A DNA stretch of 64,000 nt from Calditrichales bacterium MX18-03 (lineage in GTDB: Bacteria; Bacillota; Clostridia; Lutisporales; Lutisporaceae), in contig JAJGRE010000003.1 in assembly GCA_021083345.1 (NCBI GenBank), forward strand, positions 496,001 through 560,000. Direction: 5' to 3'. The first letter of the stretch is position 1, and each line of letters begins with the position of its first letter. The position numbers were made by a program, and so were the translations under genes. This document shows positions 15,843 to 26,034 of this stretch, in pieces. Below the pieces are notes generated by a model. That model did no database searches, had not been told where the DNA came from, and saw only the letters and a program-made list of their open reading frames with translations.

Positions 15843-17081
15843 TCAATACCTGATTAATCTCCATAGAAATCCCGGGGGATCAATTTGCTCTGTGTTTTGC
15901 ATCGTAACGGTTTGCGATATTTTTCCCGCCTGGATCGTCAAGGTTGCAACATCCGTGCCTGGAGCAGCCGGCAATTTTGTTGCCAGGGGACTAATGGAAT
16001 AAGATACCTTCATGCCCGGATAACCAAAGACCTGAATCGGTTCGCTCACTACTAAACCGCTTTGTGTATGCCAGGGAGTGGTAATTTGGCCAAAGCCATT
16101 TGCTGGCGGCGTCAATGCATGTGATTTAAACTGAGAGCGAACCTGGTCCAAAATCTGGGCATTGGCCTCCAGAGCACTTTGCAGATTTTGATTGTCCTTC
16201 CGACTGCCCAACACGGCGGCAATGATATAATGCTCTTTGCTTCCGTCTACTACCGGTGTGGCAGAAACAAAACACCCGCCGGCTATCGTGCCGGAACCGG
16301 TTTTGATACCCACAATACCATGTTTCCCCAGCATATTATTTACATTATATACCTTGCCGGCAACAGGAAGGATTGCCTGGGGCATGGCGACAATTTCGCG
16401 AAAAGCCGGGTCTTGCATTGCTGCCTGGGCAATTTTGATTTGATCGACGGCATTGCTCACAGTAGCCTCATTCGCCCCGCTGGCATCAGCATAGTGGGTA
16501 TTGTTCATACCGAGGGAATGAGCGGTTTCATTCATCTTGGCAACAAATGCTTCATCACTCCCTGCAACCCAGCGGCCTAGTGTATCAGCGATATTGTTCC
16601 CGGACGGCAGCATCAAACCTTGTAGAAGTTGTCTCTCAGTAAGGCGCTCCCCTAAAACAACCGGTAAGAGGGAATAGTTGTTTTGCTTGGCAAACGTGTA
16701 ACCGGCGACATCCTCAGCTGTCATCGTCAAGCTCGGTCCATCCACTCCGGGCTGCAACGGATGTTCCTTTAAAACCAAATAAGCGGTCATTATTTTAGCT
16801 ACGCTGGCAATTGGAATCGGGGTCTGATTCGGAGAAGAAGCTATTACACCAAAGGTATCCGTTCCAACGGCCGATTGGCCTTGATCGGGAAAGGTTACTG
16901 AAAACTCGCCAGGCAAAACGATATTTTGTGCCGTTGCTGTGGTACTAATCGCCGGAATTGGGCTATTGAAGCGAATAGCACCCATTATACCCAATCCAAC
17001 AATTACCAGAATAATAACCAGAACAAAAACCCCTTTGGGGGCAATACCAATAGATCTAGGTGATTTTGAAGAATCAGACAT
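15843..17081 (-). CDS. D-alanyl-D-alanine carboxypeptidase (DacF/PBP5-like)
   Basis: A 412-residue low-molecular-weight penicillin-binding protein (family S11) that trims the terminal D-Ala of peptidoglycan stem peptides. Residues 18-38 form an uncleaved signal anchor. Catalytic motifs are in order: SVAK (SxxK) in IASVAKIMTAY, SGN in LPSGNNIADTLG, and KTG in GIKTGSGTIAGG. A C-terminal beta-rich domain follows. It ends LWRLIRY without an amphipathic helix. The gene is visibly more GC-rich and has different codon use from its neighbours, hinting at transfer. GGAGG precedes the start. Confidence 0.93.
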   Translation of the reverse strand: MSDSSKSPRSIGIAPKGVFVLVIILVIVGLGIMGAIRFNSPIPAISTTATAQNIVLPGEFSVTFPDQGQSAVGTDTFGVIASSPNQTPIPIASVAKIMTAYLVLKEHPLQPGVDGPSLTMTAEDVAGYTFAKQNNYSLLPVVLGERLTERQLLQGLMLPSGNNIADTLGRWVAGSDEAFVAKMNETAHSLGMNNTHYADASGANEATVSNAVDQIKIAQAAMQDPAFREIVAMPQAILPVAGKVYNVNNMLGKHGIVGIKTGSGTIAGGCFVSATPVVDGSKEHYIIAAVLGSRKDNQNLQSALEANAQILDQVRSQFKSHALTPPANGFGQITTPWHTQSGLVVSEPIQVFGYPGMKVSYSISPLATKLPAAPGTDVATLTIQAGKISQTVTMQNTEQIDPPGFLWRLIRY

Positions 17082-17129
17082 AATAACCTCCGTAACAATT
17101 TTAATCTAATTTAATATCCTGTATTACTG

Positions 17130-17360
17130 CAGGGAGATGGACATTGAAAAACACACATTAAAGCTCCACACCTTTTAATTGGACAATCCCCGCTGTCGAT
17201 GGAATTTCCACCCTAATTATTCTTCGGCTGCCTTTGAAAGTAACCCACCAGGTTGTCCACTAGCTCTCCAATATGCACTATCATACTTTCTTCTTTCAGT
17301 ACCCGTTTTCCTGCAAAATTGACCTGGTATCTATTGGAAGGTCTCTAAAGATTTTTAACC
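17130..17360. other. Intergenic stretch without a recognised gene
   Basis: The minus strand has an open stretch of about 36 codons (VNFAGKRVLKEESM onward) ending in TAA, which I cannot assign to a family. It may be a relic of an unidentified gene. Confidence 0.3.
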
Positions 17361-17366
17361 TTATAA

Positions 17367-17396
17367 CAAAAGCACTACATCCGAAAATGCAGTGCT
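17367..17396 (-). terminator. Terminator-like hairpin
   Basis: AAGCACT/AGTGCTT stem with an AT-rich loop; on the minus strand it is followed by TTTTGTTAT. It is about 190 bases downstream of the cyclodeaminase gene and could end that transcript after it crosses the ssrA remnant. Confidence 0.5.
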
Positions 17397-17412
17397 TCAT
17401 ATGTAAATAAAT

Positions 17413-17540
17413 ACTCTCCCTCTACCTCACGCCCAAAAGCAGGCTTACAGCTTCAGTAGCTTCCTTTGTCATCCCTATCTCAAAGCTTTGATAGTGACGT
17501 CGCAACTTGTCACCTCTCCCGCTAAATGATGCCCAATCTT
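17413..17540 (-). pseudogene. ssrA remnant 3, central part
   Basis: Matches the tmRNA pseudoknot region (GCCCAAAAGCAGGCTTACAG, CTCAAAGCTTTGATAGTGACG, AAATGATGCCCAATC) with several mismatches, and lacks both the 3' CCA end and the tag region. Same orientation as the other copies. Confidence 0.8.
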
Positions 17541-17591
17541 ATGGCAGTTCTCTATCTCTCAACTTTCTTCAAATACAATGCCTAGCAATTG

Positions 17592-18614
17592 TTATAATGG
17601 TATGATCTTGCCTATATTGTTGTTTAAAGCAATATCAAATATCTCTCTGCCCATGACAACATCACATACAGACATGCCAATATTGCTGCAGACGATTAAC
17701 TCATCTTTTGATGTTCTTCCCTTTTTCACCCCGGCCAAAATTTCTCCGGTCTCGCATACAATATTGGGTAACCCATCAGGAAAATATCCCATTTTATCAA
17801 ATAGTTCATGCTCTTCTATGCTGTCAACAATGTATTTGTCTGCTCTTTTCGTAATTCTGGGATCCCAGAAGGTATTTAAGTCACAAGGCAGTATGGTTTG
17901 GCCTTTCGATACCCACTCATCTTTAACAACAGATAATGTGTCTTTTGTGATAATTGTCGCCGAACTCAACACCTCGCAATGCTCAGCCAATTCATGAGGG
18001 TTCTTGCCTTTTATGATCGGTACATCCACCACCGGTTGAATTGTTTCAATCAGGTGATTCATAGCTGCTTCGACGACATCATAAATATATATCTTCTTTA
18101 GCTTTTTCAATGATTTAACAATAAATCTTACATGCTCCACGCCTTGAACCCCACAGCCAAACATACCAAAGGTCTCGGCATCCGGGTGCAACTCTCCTGC
18201 CGCCAGAACCGTTACTGCCGGTGTTCGCATTGCAGTAAGCCAAGTACAGTCCATGATTGCCATAGGGCATCCTGAAAGAACATCATTCAGGATCAACAGG
18301 CCCGTTGTCTGAGGGATACCGAACTTTTTTGGGTTTTGCGGGTAACATTCTATCCACTTCATACCCACTGCTTTTTTTGAAGGAACATAAGCCGGCATTG
18401 CATGAAAGAATACGTCAGAAAATGGGTGAACTCCAATTTTGGCAGGCATTTCATACTCTTTTTTCCCATGAGCCACTAATGCCTCTTTTACCAGCTCCAA
18501 TACTCTGTCTGTAGTAATCCCGATATTACTGCACTCTTGCTTTGTCAGATAAAGTACCTCTGACCCAATATTAAGCTTCTTTGATATTTCCTCTCTGTCC
18601 CTCATCAAATCCAT
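17592..18614 (-). CDS. Ornithine cyclodeaminase/mu-crystallin family protein
   Basis: A 340-residue NAD(P)-dependent enzyme of the OCD/mu-crystallin fold. Visible features are the substrate-binding MKWIECYPQNP, LTAMRTPAVTVLAA and the dinucleotide-binding FGMFGCGVQGVEHVRF (residues about 135-150). Members convert ornithine to proline, reduce cyclic imines or act as amino acid dehydrogenases; the exact substrate cannot be told. The ATG at 18614 follows AGGAGGGG. It is divergent from an AraC regulator 135 bases away, which probably controls it. Confidence 0.88.
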   Translation of the reverse strand: MDLMRDREEISKKLNIGSEVLYLTKQECSNIGITTDRVLELVKEALVAHGKKEYEMPAKIGVHPFSDVFFHAMPAYVPSKKAVGMKWIECYPQNPKKFGIPQTTGLLILNDVLSGCPMAIMDCTWLTAMRTPAVTVLAAGELHPDAETFGMFGCGVQGVEHVRFIVKSLKKLKKIYIYDVVEAAMNHLIETIQPVVDVPIIKGKNPHELAEHCEVLSSATIITKDTLSVVKDEWVSKGQTILPCDLNTFWDPRITKRADKYIVDSIEEHELFDKMGYFPDGLPNIVCETGEILAGVKKGRTSKDELIVCSNIGMSVCDVVMGREIFDIALNNNIGKIIPL

Positions 18615-18749
18615 AATCTTTCCCCTCCTTTGATAATATACTAAATGAAACTTGCAGTGTTCCATTTGTCTATATTATACTTAAAACACACCACTATATA
18701 AATGAATAATGTTAGTAATTACTATACAAAATTAAACCGGAGGATAACA

Positions 18750-19652
18750 ATGATATGTTTTGAATTGGTTGAATTCCCTAGAATTGTATTGATAGGTCGC
18801 CGCATATGCGATCCGATTTGGGAATACTCTCCCTGCTGTATTCAAAACTACGAACTAATTTTCATATACCAAGGTGATGCGTACTTTTTAATTGACGATG
18901 AGTTACATATAGCACACACTGGGGATTGTGTACTTCTGAAGCCCAGTCAAATCTTCAGCGCCAAAACCAATCCAAAAAATCCTTGCAAATACTATATTAT
19001 ACATTTTCAATTAAACTGTCCGGTGAAAAGAATAGAAATGGATTTTACTACAACGCAAATAAAGCAAGCTATGGAGTCCTATGATTATAAGGAAATGACG
19101 GATGCTTTTGAAATGCCGCATATAGAATTTAAAGAGATTTATCTGTTGCAACAATGCTATCTTGGAATTTATAAAGGCACTATTTTTGATATTTTGGAGA
19201 AAACCATTGCTGAAAGAAACCAGCTGACCCTAAGTAGTGAACTTATGATTACCAGCTATTTATGCGAAATTCTTATTCTTCTTTCACGCTTGGCATTTGA
19301 GACCCTAAATATTGACATTGCTTTTAATCAAGGAAATGCAATGCCTCGTGTCCTCCAAGAAGCCATCTTCTATATACACTATAATTATATGAAGCAGATT
19401 AGCTTGCAGGATATCTGCGGACATCTAAATGTATCCCCCCAATATTTGATACGCATTTTTAAAACCAAATTGCATAGAACGCCCATTCAATACATCAATC
19501 TTTTCAGAATATCTCGTGCTAAGGAACTGCTAAAGCACACTACTTTATCCATAAAAGAAATTGCTTGTGAAGTTGGAATAGATAATCCATATTACTTTTA
19601 TCGTCTGTTTAAAAAGCTTGTTAATATGACACCTACCGAATTTAGAATATAG
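18750..19652 (+). CDS. AraC family regulator
   Basis: A 300-residue regulator with an N-terminal cupin-like sensor (residues 1-110, with GDAYFLIDDELHIAHTGDCV) and a C-terminal pair of helix-turn-helix motifs (residues about 205-300: ISLQDICGHLNVSPQYLIRI and IKEIACEVGIDNPYYFYRLF). I start it at the ATG at 18750, seven bases after GGAGG; the frame is open further upstream without a site. Divergent from the ornithine cyclodeaminase family gene, its likely target. Confidence 0.9.
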   Translation: MICFELVEFPRIVLIGRRICDPIWEYSPCCIQNYELIFIYQGDAYFLIDDELHIAHTGDCVLLKPSQIFSAKTNPKNPCKYYIIHFQLNCPVKRIEMDFTTTQIKQAMESYDYKEMTDAFEMPHIEFKEIYLLQQCYLGIYKGTIFDILEKTIAERNQLTLSSELMITSYLCEILILLSRLAFETLNIDIAFNQGNAMPRVLQEAIFYIHYNYMKQISLQDICGHLNVSPQYLIRIFKTKLHRTPIQYINLFRISRAKELLKHTTLSIKEIACEVGIDNPYYFYRLFKKLVNMTPTEFRI

Positions 19653-19740
19653 AAAAAGCAGATACATTACTGAACAATCAGTGAAGATTGTAGAGTCATT
19701 AATGGCTATTTCTCCATAAAAGAATCCCTGCGTGATGGCA

Positions 19741-19915
19741 TCTTGGTCAGAACTTCGACCATCGCGACTTCTGTTTGCTGGATGCTTTAGCCTCCGACCA
19801 TTCCCTCTACCGCACGCCCAAAAGTAGGCTTACGGCAACACCCATCCCAAGGCGAGGGAATCCCGGGTTGAACGAGCAGCCTTAGGCTGCAAAGCGTCAT
19901 TTTCGTTAGCGTTTA
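19741..19915 (-). pseudogene. ssrA remnant 4, with a frameshifted tag
   Basis: Contains the anticodon-arm-side sequence (TCTTGGTCAGAACTTCGACC), the conserved middle and the tag, but has lost the central pseudoknot segment and the CCA end. The tag reads GCTAACGAAAATGACGCTTTG and is one base shorter than the intact tag frame, so it cannot encode ANENYALAA. This directly shows decay. Confidence 0.85.
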
Positions 19916-19964
19916 AATTTAAGTATCTATCAAGAATTTTGTGCTTTGCTCTTTGTTAACTCCC

Positions 19965-21715
19965 TTAATCAATTAAGAAGATATTCCCCTTCAGTTCGCT
20001 AATAGATGTCAGAAATGTCTCTGCAAGAGCCCGGTCAAATTGACTACCGCTGCATCTTCTTATTTCTGCCTCCGCTATATCATGGGACCTTGCTTTTCTA
20101 TATGGCCTGTCATTTGTAATCGTATCATACGTATCCATTAGAGCAAGAATTCTTGACAATTTGGGTATCTGTTCACCCTTAAGACCCTGTGGATATCCAC
20201 TTCCATCCCACCTTTCATGATGAGAAAGAATTAGGTCTGCAACTTGAGCAAGCTCTGCTGAAGATTGAGCAATTCTATAACCTATCTCTGGATGTTTTTT
20301 AATTTCATTCCATTCCGATTTCTCCAGAGCGCCTGACTTTGCCAGGATTTTTTCAGATATGCTATGCTAATATTTCCGATATCATGAATATCAGCCAATA
20401 TGCGCAAATATTCTCCTTCCTTTTCTGTGAGCCGAAAAACCGATTCGATATGGCCTGCTAATACCCGCAATCTGTTGCAGTGTTCAATCGTGTCTGCACT
20501 GCGTTTATTCAGAATCGCCCTAAGCATAGATATAATTTCATTCCGCACCTTTTTTCCTTCAATCAGCTTGTTTTTGTACATTGCTTCTTCCGCATCAGAC
20601 AATACCTTTTTTATGCTTTCACGCTCGATGGTTTTTGTCGCTGTACCCAGCGCAATACTCGGCTTTATTGGTAAAGGCTCTGAAATCTCACATTTTTCCT
20701 TAATTCTTCTGCATATCTGCAGAGCATCCTCATTAGATGTGTTTGGCAGAATTATAGAAAACTCATCCCCACCCCAGCGCGCAATAATATCCGCATACCT
20801 GCAGGACTCCTTCAGAATACGTGCAATATTGATTAAGAGTTTATCCCCTTCATAATGTCCGAAAACATCATTAGCTAATTTCAGTCCATTAGCATCTCCG
20901 ACAATTATTGATATTGGGAGTTGATTTGCTGTATCCAAACGTTTCAATTCTTCATCGAAATAAGCACGGTTATATAAACCGGTAAGACTGTCATGCATGC
21001 TAAGATATGTAATTCTTTCCTGGTTTTTGAGTCTTTCAGTTTCATCCCGGATCGTTATCACAATCCCCTGCACATTTCCCAATATATCCCTAAGCTTTGC
21101 ACCCTTTCCGCTGACCCTTTTCCTTGTTGAATTTCTTGTAGTCAAAATGTAATCATTGAAGATCTCAATAGGCGTTTCTGATCCAGTTATACCTTCAACG
21201 CTTGCATCAAAATTAAGGGGTACATCTTTATCAAAAATTGAAACAATCTCTTCTATTCTTCTGCCTAGGGCATATTCTTTCAAGCATTCGCAAATACTTT
21301 CAGCTGCTGCATTCATAAAGCTTATCCTGTGATTGTTATCCATAGAAATTACACCGTCTCCTATAGACCGAAGGATTATATCCAATTTTTCTTTTTCATT
21401 AAAAATCTCTTCTTCCACTTTCTTTCTATGCGTAATATCTCTAGAAGCACCCACGATTTGAACAACTTTTTCTTCGATTATCACCGGTGATAATGTCGTT
21501 AACCATGTCTTTTTGCCGGACCTCAGGGTTAGTTCTTCTTCGTAGACTATGGATGAAAAGCACGTATCTTCCGTCACTTGTATCTCTCTCCCTACAAGCG
21601 TTACTACTTTATTCTATACAGGGTCAACCAGCCTCATAAAATCATACAAGTTTTCAAATGCCTTAAGCTTATCAATTTGCTCCTGTATCTCATTACTGAT
21701 GATTGTCTTCATCAT
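19965..21715 (-). pseudogene. PAS-PAS-GGDEF-HD-GYP signalling protein, disrupted twice
   Basis: Read through, the gene would encode about 580 residues: two PAS/PAC regions (GASRDITHRKK; RDETERLKNQERI), a GGDEF-type diguanylate cyclase (WGGDEFSIILP, signature intact) and an HD-GYP-like output domain (ADIHDIG, SHHERWDGSGYP). An in-frame TAG (21616-21614) follows codon 33, and near 20355-20365 a tandem AGCAT duplication shifts the frame inside the HD domain. Removing one AGCAT restores NISISEKIL. The start at 21715 has AGGAG. The GGDEF part may still be made from an internal start as a 431-residue protein. Confidence 0.88.
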
Positions 21716-21924
21716 TTTTTCTCCTTGCAATAAGATTTTTTTCTGCACAATTCGACCCATAATTTGTTATTTTTACTTATTCTATCACAATTTTTATCCA
21801 TGATTAAGCATTACAAATTCAAGAATTCAAAATTACTTCAATATATATCCTTCACATCCTGGTAATACTCCAGAAATTCACCTATATATATGGTATCGGA
21901 ATGAGCACCTTTAGGTGCATCGGT

Positions 21925-22092
21925 TTTCTGCTGAGAATAATGTGCCTTCTGCATTCAGAGGAGGATTTATACTGTTGAGAAGGTTGTCATAAACAACCGG
22001 TACTCCCAATACTTTGCCTATTTGCAGGACGTCTTCTATGTTATAGCATTCTTCATTGCTCTCAATTACCAATCGGTTTCTTATCTGTTCAC
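21925..22092 (-). pseudogene. UV damage endonuclease (UvsE) fragment
   Basis: The minus strand reads RLVIESNEECYNIEDVLQIG followed by KVLGVPVVYDNLLNSINPP. This matches the UvsE/UVDE core RLVxENDDxxYxxxDVLxI and GIPxVFDNLHxxxNP, which carries metal ligands. Both ends are missing and it abuts the ABC ATPase stop. A relic only. Confidence 0.7.
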
Positions 22093-22779
22093 TCAGCGCC
22101 TAATATCCAAGCCTATACGGCCGTCTTTTATTTCCACTATCCTGTCTGTCTTTTCAGCTATACGCTGGTCATGAGTAATGATAATAAAGGTAGTACCATA
22201 TTCTTCATTGACTTTCCGCATAGTATTGTAGACATTCTCACTGCTTTCAGAGTCCAGATTGCCGGTAGGCTCATCGGCCAATACCAGAGGAGGCTTGTTG
22301 ATAAGGGCTCTGGCAATTGCCGCTCTCTGCTGCTGCCCGCCGGACATATCCGTTGCACGGTTATGGGCCACTTTCTCAATGCCCACCAATTCAATAAGCT
22401 GGTCAGTCCAACTCAATACCTCCTTTGAAGGCTTAAAATGATTTATGAGGTAAGGCATGAGTATATTCTCCTTGGCAGTAAACTCCGGCAGCAAATAATG
22501 AAACTGGAATATAAAGCCGATTGTTCGGTTTCTTAGTTCAGCCAGCTCATCCTTTGTCATGTTTTCCGTTCTGCGTTTGTTGATATACAGCTGACCGGAG
22601 GTAGGTTTATCAAGCGTGCCTATGATATTAAGCAATGTGCTCTTCCCGCTTCCTGAAGCTCCAATGATTGAGTTGAAGCTCCCTGCCTCAAAACTTAGGT
22701 TGATATCATGCAGCACCTGTGTTTTAATTTTTTCGCCATAGGCTTTGTTAATGCCATGAAGCTCAATTATATTATCCAT
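22093..22779 (-). CDS. ABC exporter ATPase, MacB/LolD/DevA type
   Basis: A 228-residue ATPase with Walker [13 protein letters not shown] (residues 40-51), the type-specific [17 protein letters not shown], signature [15 protein letters not shown] and Walker [15 protein letters not shown]. It powers the permease encoded just upstream (8-base overlap). This class drives MacAB-like export or mechanotransmission and not classic import. Fourth and last gene of the operon adaptor, B12 protein, permease, ATPase. Confidence 0.93.
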   Translation of the reverse strand: MDNIIELHGINKAYGEKIKTQVLHDINLSFEAGSFNSIIGASGSGKSTLLNIIGTLDKPTSGQLYINKRRTENMTKDELAELRNRTIGFIFQFHYLLPEFTAKENILMPYLINHFKPSKEVLSWTDQLIELVGIEKVAHNRATDMSGGQQQRAAIARALINKPPLVLADEPTGNLDSESSENVYNTMRKVNEEYGTTFIIITHDQRIAEKTDRIVEIKDGRIGLDIRR

Positions 22780-23932
22780 TCTTGATCACCTCAATCGGGT
22801 TCAGCCTTGAAGATAACCGCGCAGGTATCAAAGATGCAAATACAGCCGCCGAAATTGCGAATAAACCTGACACAACCAAAAAAGGATAACTTATGAATAC
22901 AGGTACTACCGGAGAACCGTCCGGATTTACCGCAAAAGCCGTAAACATCAACAAAAGGCCAATGCCGAGCAGTATTCCCAGCACCCCGCCTATCACCCCC
23001 AGCAATAATCCCTGGAAAACAAATATCAGGCTGGCATCCCTGTCTTTAATTCCCATTGCCTTTAGTATACCAAGCTGCTTTGACCGTTGAACCACTGAAA
23101 TAGCCAATACACTAGAGATACCAAGCAAAACCGCCACGAGAACAAAAACTTGAATCATATAGCTGGACAGGCTCTGTCCGCTCAAGCCGCTAAGAAGCTG
23201 CTTGTTCTGGTCTTTCCAATTGTCCACGATCAGCCGGGAGTCTGATAATGTATTGTTGACCTGCCGGGCTAGATTGTCAGCATTGAAAACTTCGTCAACC
23301 TGCATCTCTACCGATGTAATACCATCGTCAAGGCCAAAAATGTCCTGAGCAGTCTCCAGATTGGTTATCAGCCAGGATTTGTTTACGGCTGAAACCCCAA
23401 GATCGTACAAGCCGGTAACCATGAGTTTCACGACCCCGCCTAAGGGTGTAACAAGGTTGACTCTTTCGTTGATTTCAACCTCGAGCTTTTCTGCCAGATC
23501 TCTCCCAATAATCGCCTCGTCTTTGCGCTGCGGCAATTTGCCATCGTAAAGCCCCCCACTGATTCCATAGATATCATCTGCATCTGCCAATCTAAACCCC
23601 CTTACAAGAATCGGCTCACTCCCATCCTCGTACTCTAAAAAAGCAGAAGCATCTACCGAAGGCGAAATATTGCGGATAGCTTTGCTGCTGATTCCAGCTT
23701 CATAGACAACGCGCTCCCAACTTCTAATAATCTTATCCCCGCTGCCTGAGGTTATTGTAATCTGTGAGGAATTACCAATCGTCTTTTCCACCAGGCTCAA
23801 CTGGAGCCCCTGGATAAGCGAACCGATGAAAACCTGCACCGCTACACCTACTGCTATGCCAAGTGCAATCAGTATTGTCTGATTCTTACCGGATAGGAGA
23901 AAGCGCAAGGCAATCTTAAATGCCAGTCTCAT
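22772..23932 (-). CDS. ABC exporter permease, FtsX/MacB/DevC type
   Basis: A 386-residue permease with one N-terminal membrane helix (residues 17-38), a large extracytoplasmic domain (about 40-265, with a MacB periplasmic-core layout: GGLYDGKLPQRKDEAIIGRD) and three C-terminal helices (about 270-375). The short cytoplasmic stretch VVQRSKQLGILKAMGI is the FtsX-domain coupling loop. It overlaps the genes on both sides (17 bases with the B12 protein gene, 8 with the ATPase), so the operon is tightly coupled. Confidence 0.92.
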   Translation of the reverse strand: MRLAFKIALRFLLSGKNQTILIALGIAVGVAVQVFIGSLIQGLQLSLVEKTIGNSSQITITSGSGDKIIRSWERVVYEAGISSKAIRNISPSVDASAFLEYEDGSEPILVRGFRLADADDIYGISGGLYDGKLPQRKDEAIIGRDLAEKLEVEINERVNLVTPLGGVVKLMVTGLYDLGVSAVNKSWLITNLETAQDIFGLDDGITSVEMQVDEVFNADNLARQVNNTLSDSRLIVDNWKDQNKQLLSGLSGQSLSSYMIQVFVLVAVLLGISSVLAISVVQRSKQLGILKAMGIKDRDASLIFVFQGLLLGVIGGVLGILLGIGLLLMFTAFAVNPDGSPVVPVFISYPFLVVSGLFAISAAVFASLIPARLSSRLNPIEVIKNG

Positions 23933-24584
23933 ACCTGCATTCCCCCTCTCTCATCCGGACAATATCCGCATAGCACGCAATGCAGTCATCGGCACCTATC
24001 AGACTTACTGCATCCTTATTATTCTCAAAGGCAGTACCCCCTACCAGTATGTAAACTCTATGTTCGGCGGCTTCCCGAATAAGCTTGACTGCCTTTTGGG
24101 CTGCAACCAGGTTATAATAGTCACTTACACTGATTGCAGCATACTTCGGTTTTTCCCGGTTTATTGCGGCTTTTATCTGCAGCACAGGCGTATTTGCTCC
24201 AACAAATAATGCATCATACCCGTTCAACACAAAAAAATCCGTCACCATACGCGCACCCATCTCATGAAGCTCATTTTCCGGGCAAAACACCAGCACTTTT
24301 ATTCCCAAACGTTTTATCCTTTTTTTAACCTTCAGAATAAATGGATAGCAGCATTCTATAATGGTCCTCACGATTGATGTCTTAAAATGTTCTTTCCATA
24401 TACAGTCGGAATCCTCCGAGAGGCAAGTGTTCATCTCATTAAGTGCAGGTGTCAGTATCTCTTCATATAAGCCAGCAATATCTATACTGCCCTCCTGGAG
24501 GCTTGTAATGGCAAAATCCAAGCATCTATCCTTATCTCCTGCTTCCAGATACCTTGCAAACAACTCCTTTTGATTCCCTGCCAT
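23916..24584 (-). CDS. Stand-alone B12-binding protein (CarH-like cap plus cobalamin fold, no HTH)
   Basis: A 222-residue protein. Residues 5-85 form a helical cap like B12-binding_2 of CarH/methionine synthase, with WKEHF supplying the EH pair found in CarH-type photosensors. Residues 90-215 are a Rossmann-like cobalamin domain: the base-off ligand motif reads ELHEMGARM (ExHxxG in place of DxHxxG), then FVLNGYDALFVGANTP and ILVGGTAFE. There is no DNA-binding domain and no catalytic domain. Its place inside an ABC exporter operon, overlapping the permease, suggests a corrinoid-sensing or corrinoid-handling partner. AGGAGGG precedes the start. Confidence 0.8.
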   Translation of the reverse strand: MAGNQKELFARYLEAGDKDRCLDFAITSLQEGSIDIAGLYEEILTPALNEMNTCLSEDSDCIWKEHFKTSIVRTIIECCYPFILKVKKRIKRLGIKVLVFCPENELHEMGARMVTDFFVLNGYDALFVGANTPVLQIKAAINREKPKYAAISVSDYYNLVAAQKAVKLIREAAEHRVYILVGGTAFENNKDAVSLIGADDCIACYADIVRMREGECRYETGI

Positions 24585-24596
24585 CTTTAACCCTCC

Positions 24597-25868
24597 TTAT
24601 CTTTGCTCATATCGGACCAGATCTCCGTCCTTAAGTTCCTCAGGCGGATTTGATAGGATTAATTGTCCCTCCGATATGCCCGACTTTACCTCAACATAAT
24701 AATCATCAAATAACCCGGTGGTCACTGAATGAGCCTTGACCCGTCCTGCTTCCACAACATACACTATACTTTGTCCATCCCGGTCCTTTCTAAGAGCTTC
24801 ACGGGGTATTGCCAGTATCTCCGATACTTTCCCAACCATAATATCCGCTTCTGCATCGAAGCCAACAGTCAGGCTCTCATCTTTACTCCGGAACTCAAGC
24901 TCCAGTTCCACCTTCGGGGTGCGGCTGGCGCTGGTTTGATCCATAACCGCAAATGGCTTTATATCAGCCACAACTCCATCGTACTCTCTATCCAGGCCTT
25001 TCAGCCTTATCACTGCAGTTTGTCCCTTCTTTATCAATACTGCATCCTCTTGGATAACTGAAGCTTTAAAAATATATCCTGTGGTATCGAAAACTCTAAT
25101 AGTGCTTTTTTCATCGGTCATTCTACCTTCCTTAAAGGAAAGCTGAACAACCTTACCTGCTATTGATGACTTGACTATACTATCCTCAAGTTTTTTCACA
25201 AGGCTCTTTCTATCAGCATTCACAGCTGCAATCTGCCTCATTTTTTCTTGTATTTTCATAATTTTGTTTATATCATAATCCTGGTATTCATTACGAGCAT
25301 TTATCAAATCAACTTCAGCCTCGATCAGTTGTTCCGATATATCATCTCTTATGCTGATCTGTGCCTTGTAATCATTCTCAGACAAACCACCACCGCCGAA
25401 AAGAACCTGTGCCTCCTTCACCTTTTCTGACTGCTCCGAAAGCTTCCGCTCAAGGCTCTTGTAAATGATTTCAGCTTTTGTGAGTCTGTTCACTACAGCC
25501 TGCCTTCCCGAAACTGTCTCAGGTTCTTTTAGCTCCTTCATCTCTTGCTGCAGCTGCTCCAAATTAATCTCCACCTTCTCCAGTTGTATGGCTGCATCAT
25601 CACTATCCAGCTCAACAAGGACCTGTCCCTTATCAATAACCTGGTTCTCACTTACGTGAAGCTTTAAAACCTTAAGTCCTGGATCAATTCTGATCTCTTC
25701 ATGATCAACAGCTTCCACTCCTCCTGCTACTCTTACTTCTTTTACTATAGCCCCTTTGGAAACAATAAGAGTATCCACAAAAACACCTTTACTTCTATTT
25801 ACTGCTGTACAACCGGTTAGGCCTAAGACTGATACTGTCAGTAATGCAATTATGAAGCGCTTTCTCAT
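24597..25868 (-). CDS. Membrane-anchored periplasmic-adaptor-type lipoprotein (MacA/HlyD family)
   Basis: A 423-residue adaptor. The first 21 residues are a lipoprotein signal with lipobox LTGC (Cys at about 20). Then come a lipoyl half-motif (VDHEEIRIDPGLKVLKLHVS), a long alpha-hairpin coiled coil (residues about 80-210), the second lipoyl half and a beta-barrel (VVQLSFKEGRMTD; AVIRLKGLDREYDG) and a membrane-proximal domain. First gene of the operon; in Gram-positive exporters this protein couples the permease to extracellular substrate or envelope. A GGGGG-type site precedes the ATG. Confidence 0.92.
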   Translation of the reverse strand: MRKRFIIALLTVSVLGLTGCTAVNRSKGVFVDTLIVSKGAIVKEVRVAGGVEAVDHEEIRIDPGLKVLKLHVSENQVIDKGQVLVELDSDDAAIQLEKVEINLEQLQQEMKELKEPETVSGRQAVVNRLTKAEIIYKSLERKLSEQSEKVKEAQVLFGGGGLSENDYKAQISIRDDISEQLIEAEVDLINARNEYQDYDINKIMKIQEKMRQIAAVNADRKSLVKKLEDSIVKSSIAGKVVQLSFKEGRMTDEKSTIRVFDTTGYIFKASVIQEDAVLIKKGQTAVIRLKGLDREYDGVVADIKPFAVMDQTSASRTPKVELELEFRSKDESLTVGFDAEADIMVGKVSEILAIPREALRKDRDGQSIVYVVEAGRVKAHSVTTGLFDDYYVEVKSGISEGQLILSNPPEELKDGDLVRYEQR

Positions 25869-26034
25869 ATATTTACCCCCTTACCCATGAATTTTAACAT
25901 TTAGCTTAACGCCTGGCTTTATTATGTTTAACAATATTTGAAAGGCCTTCCAAGATTTTATTAGTAATATATATTATATACCAATAATCATTATTATTAA
26001 AGTAATATTATTTATTTTTGTGCTCAGTACCTTG

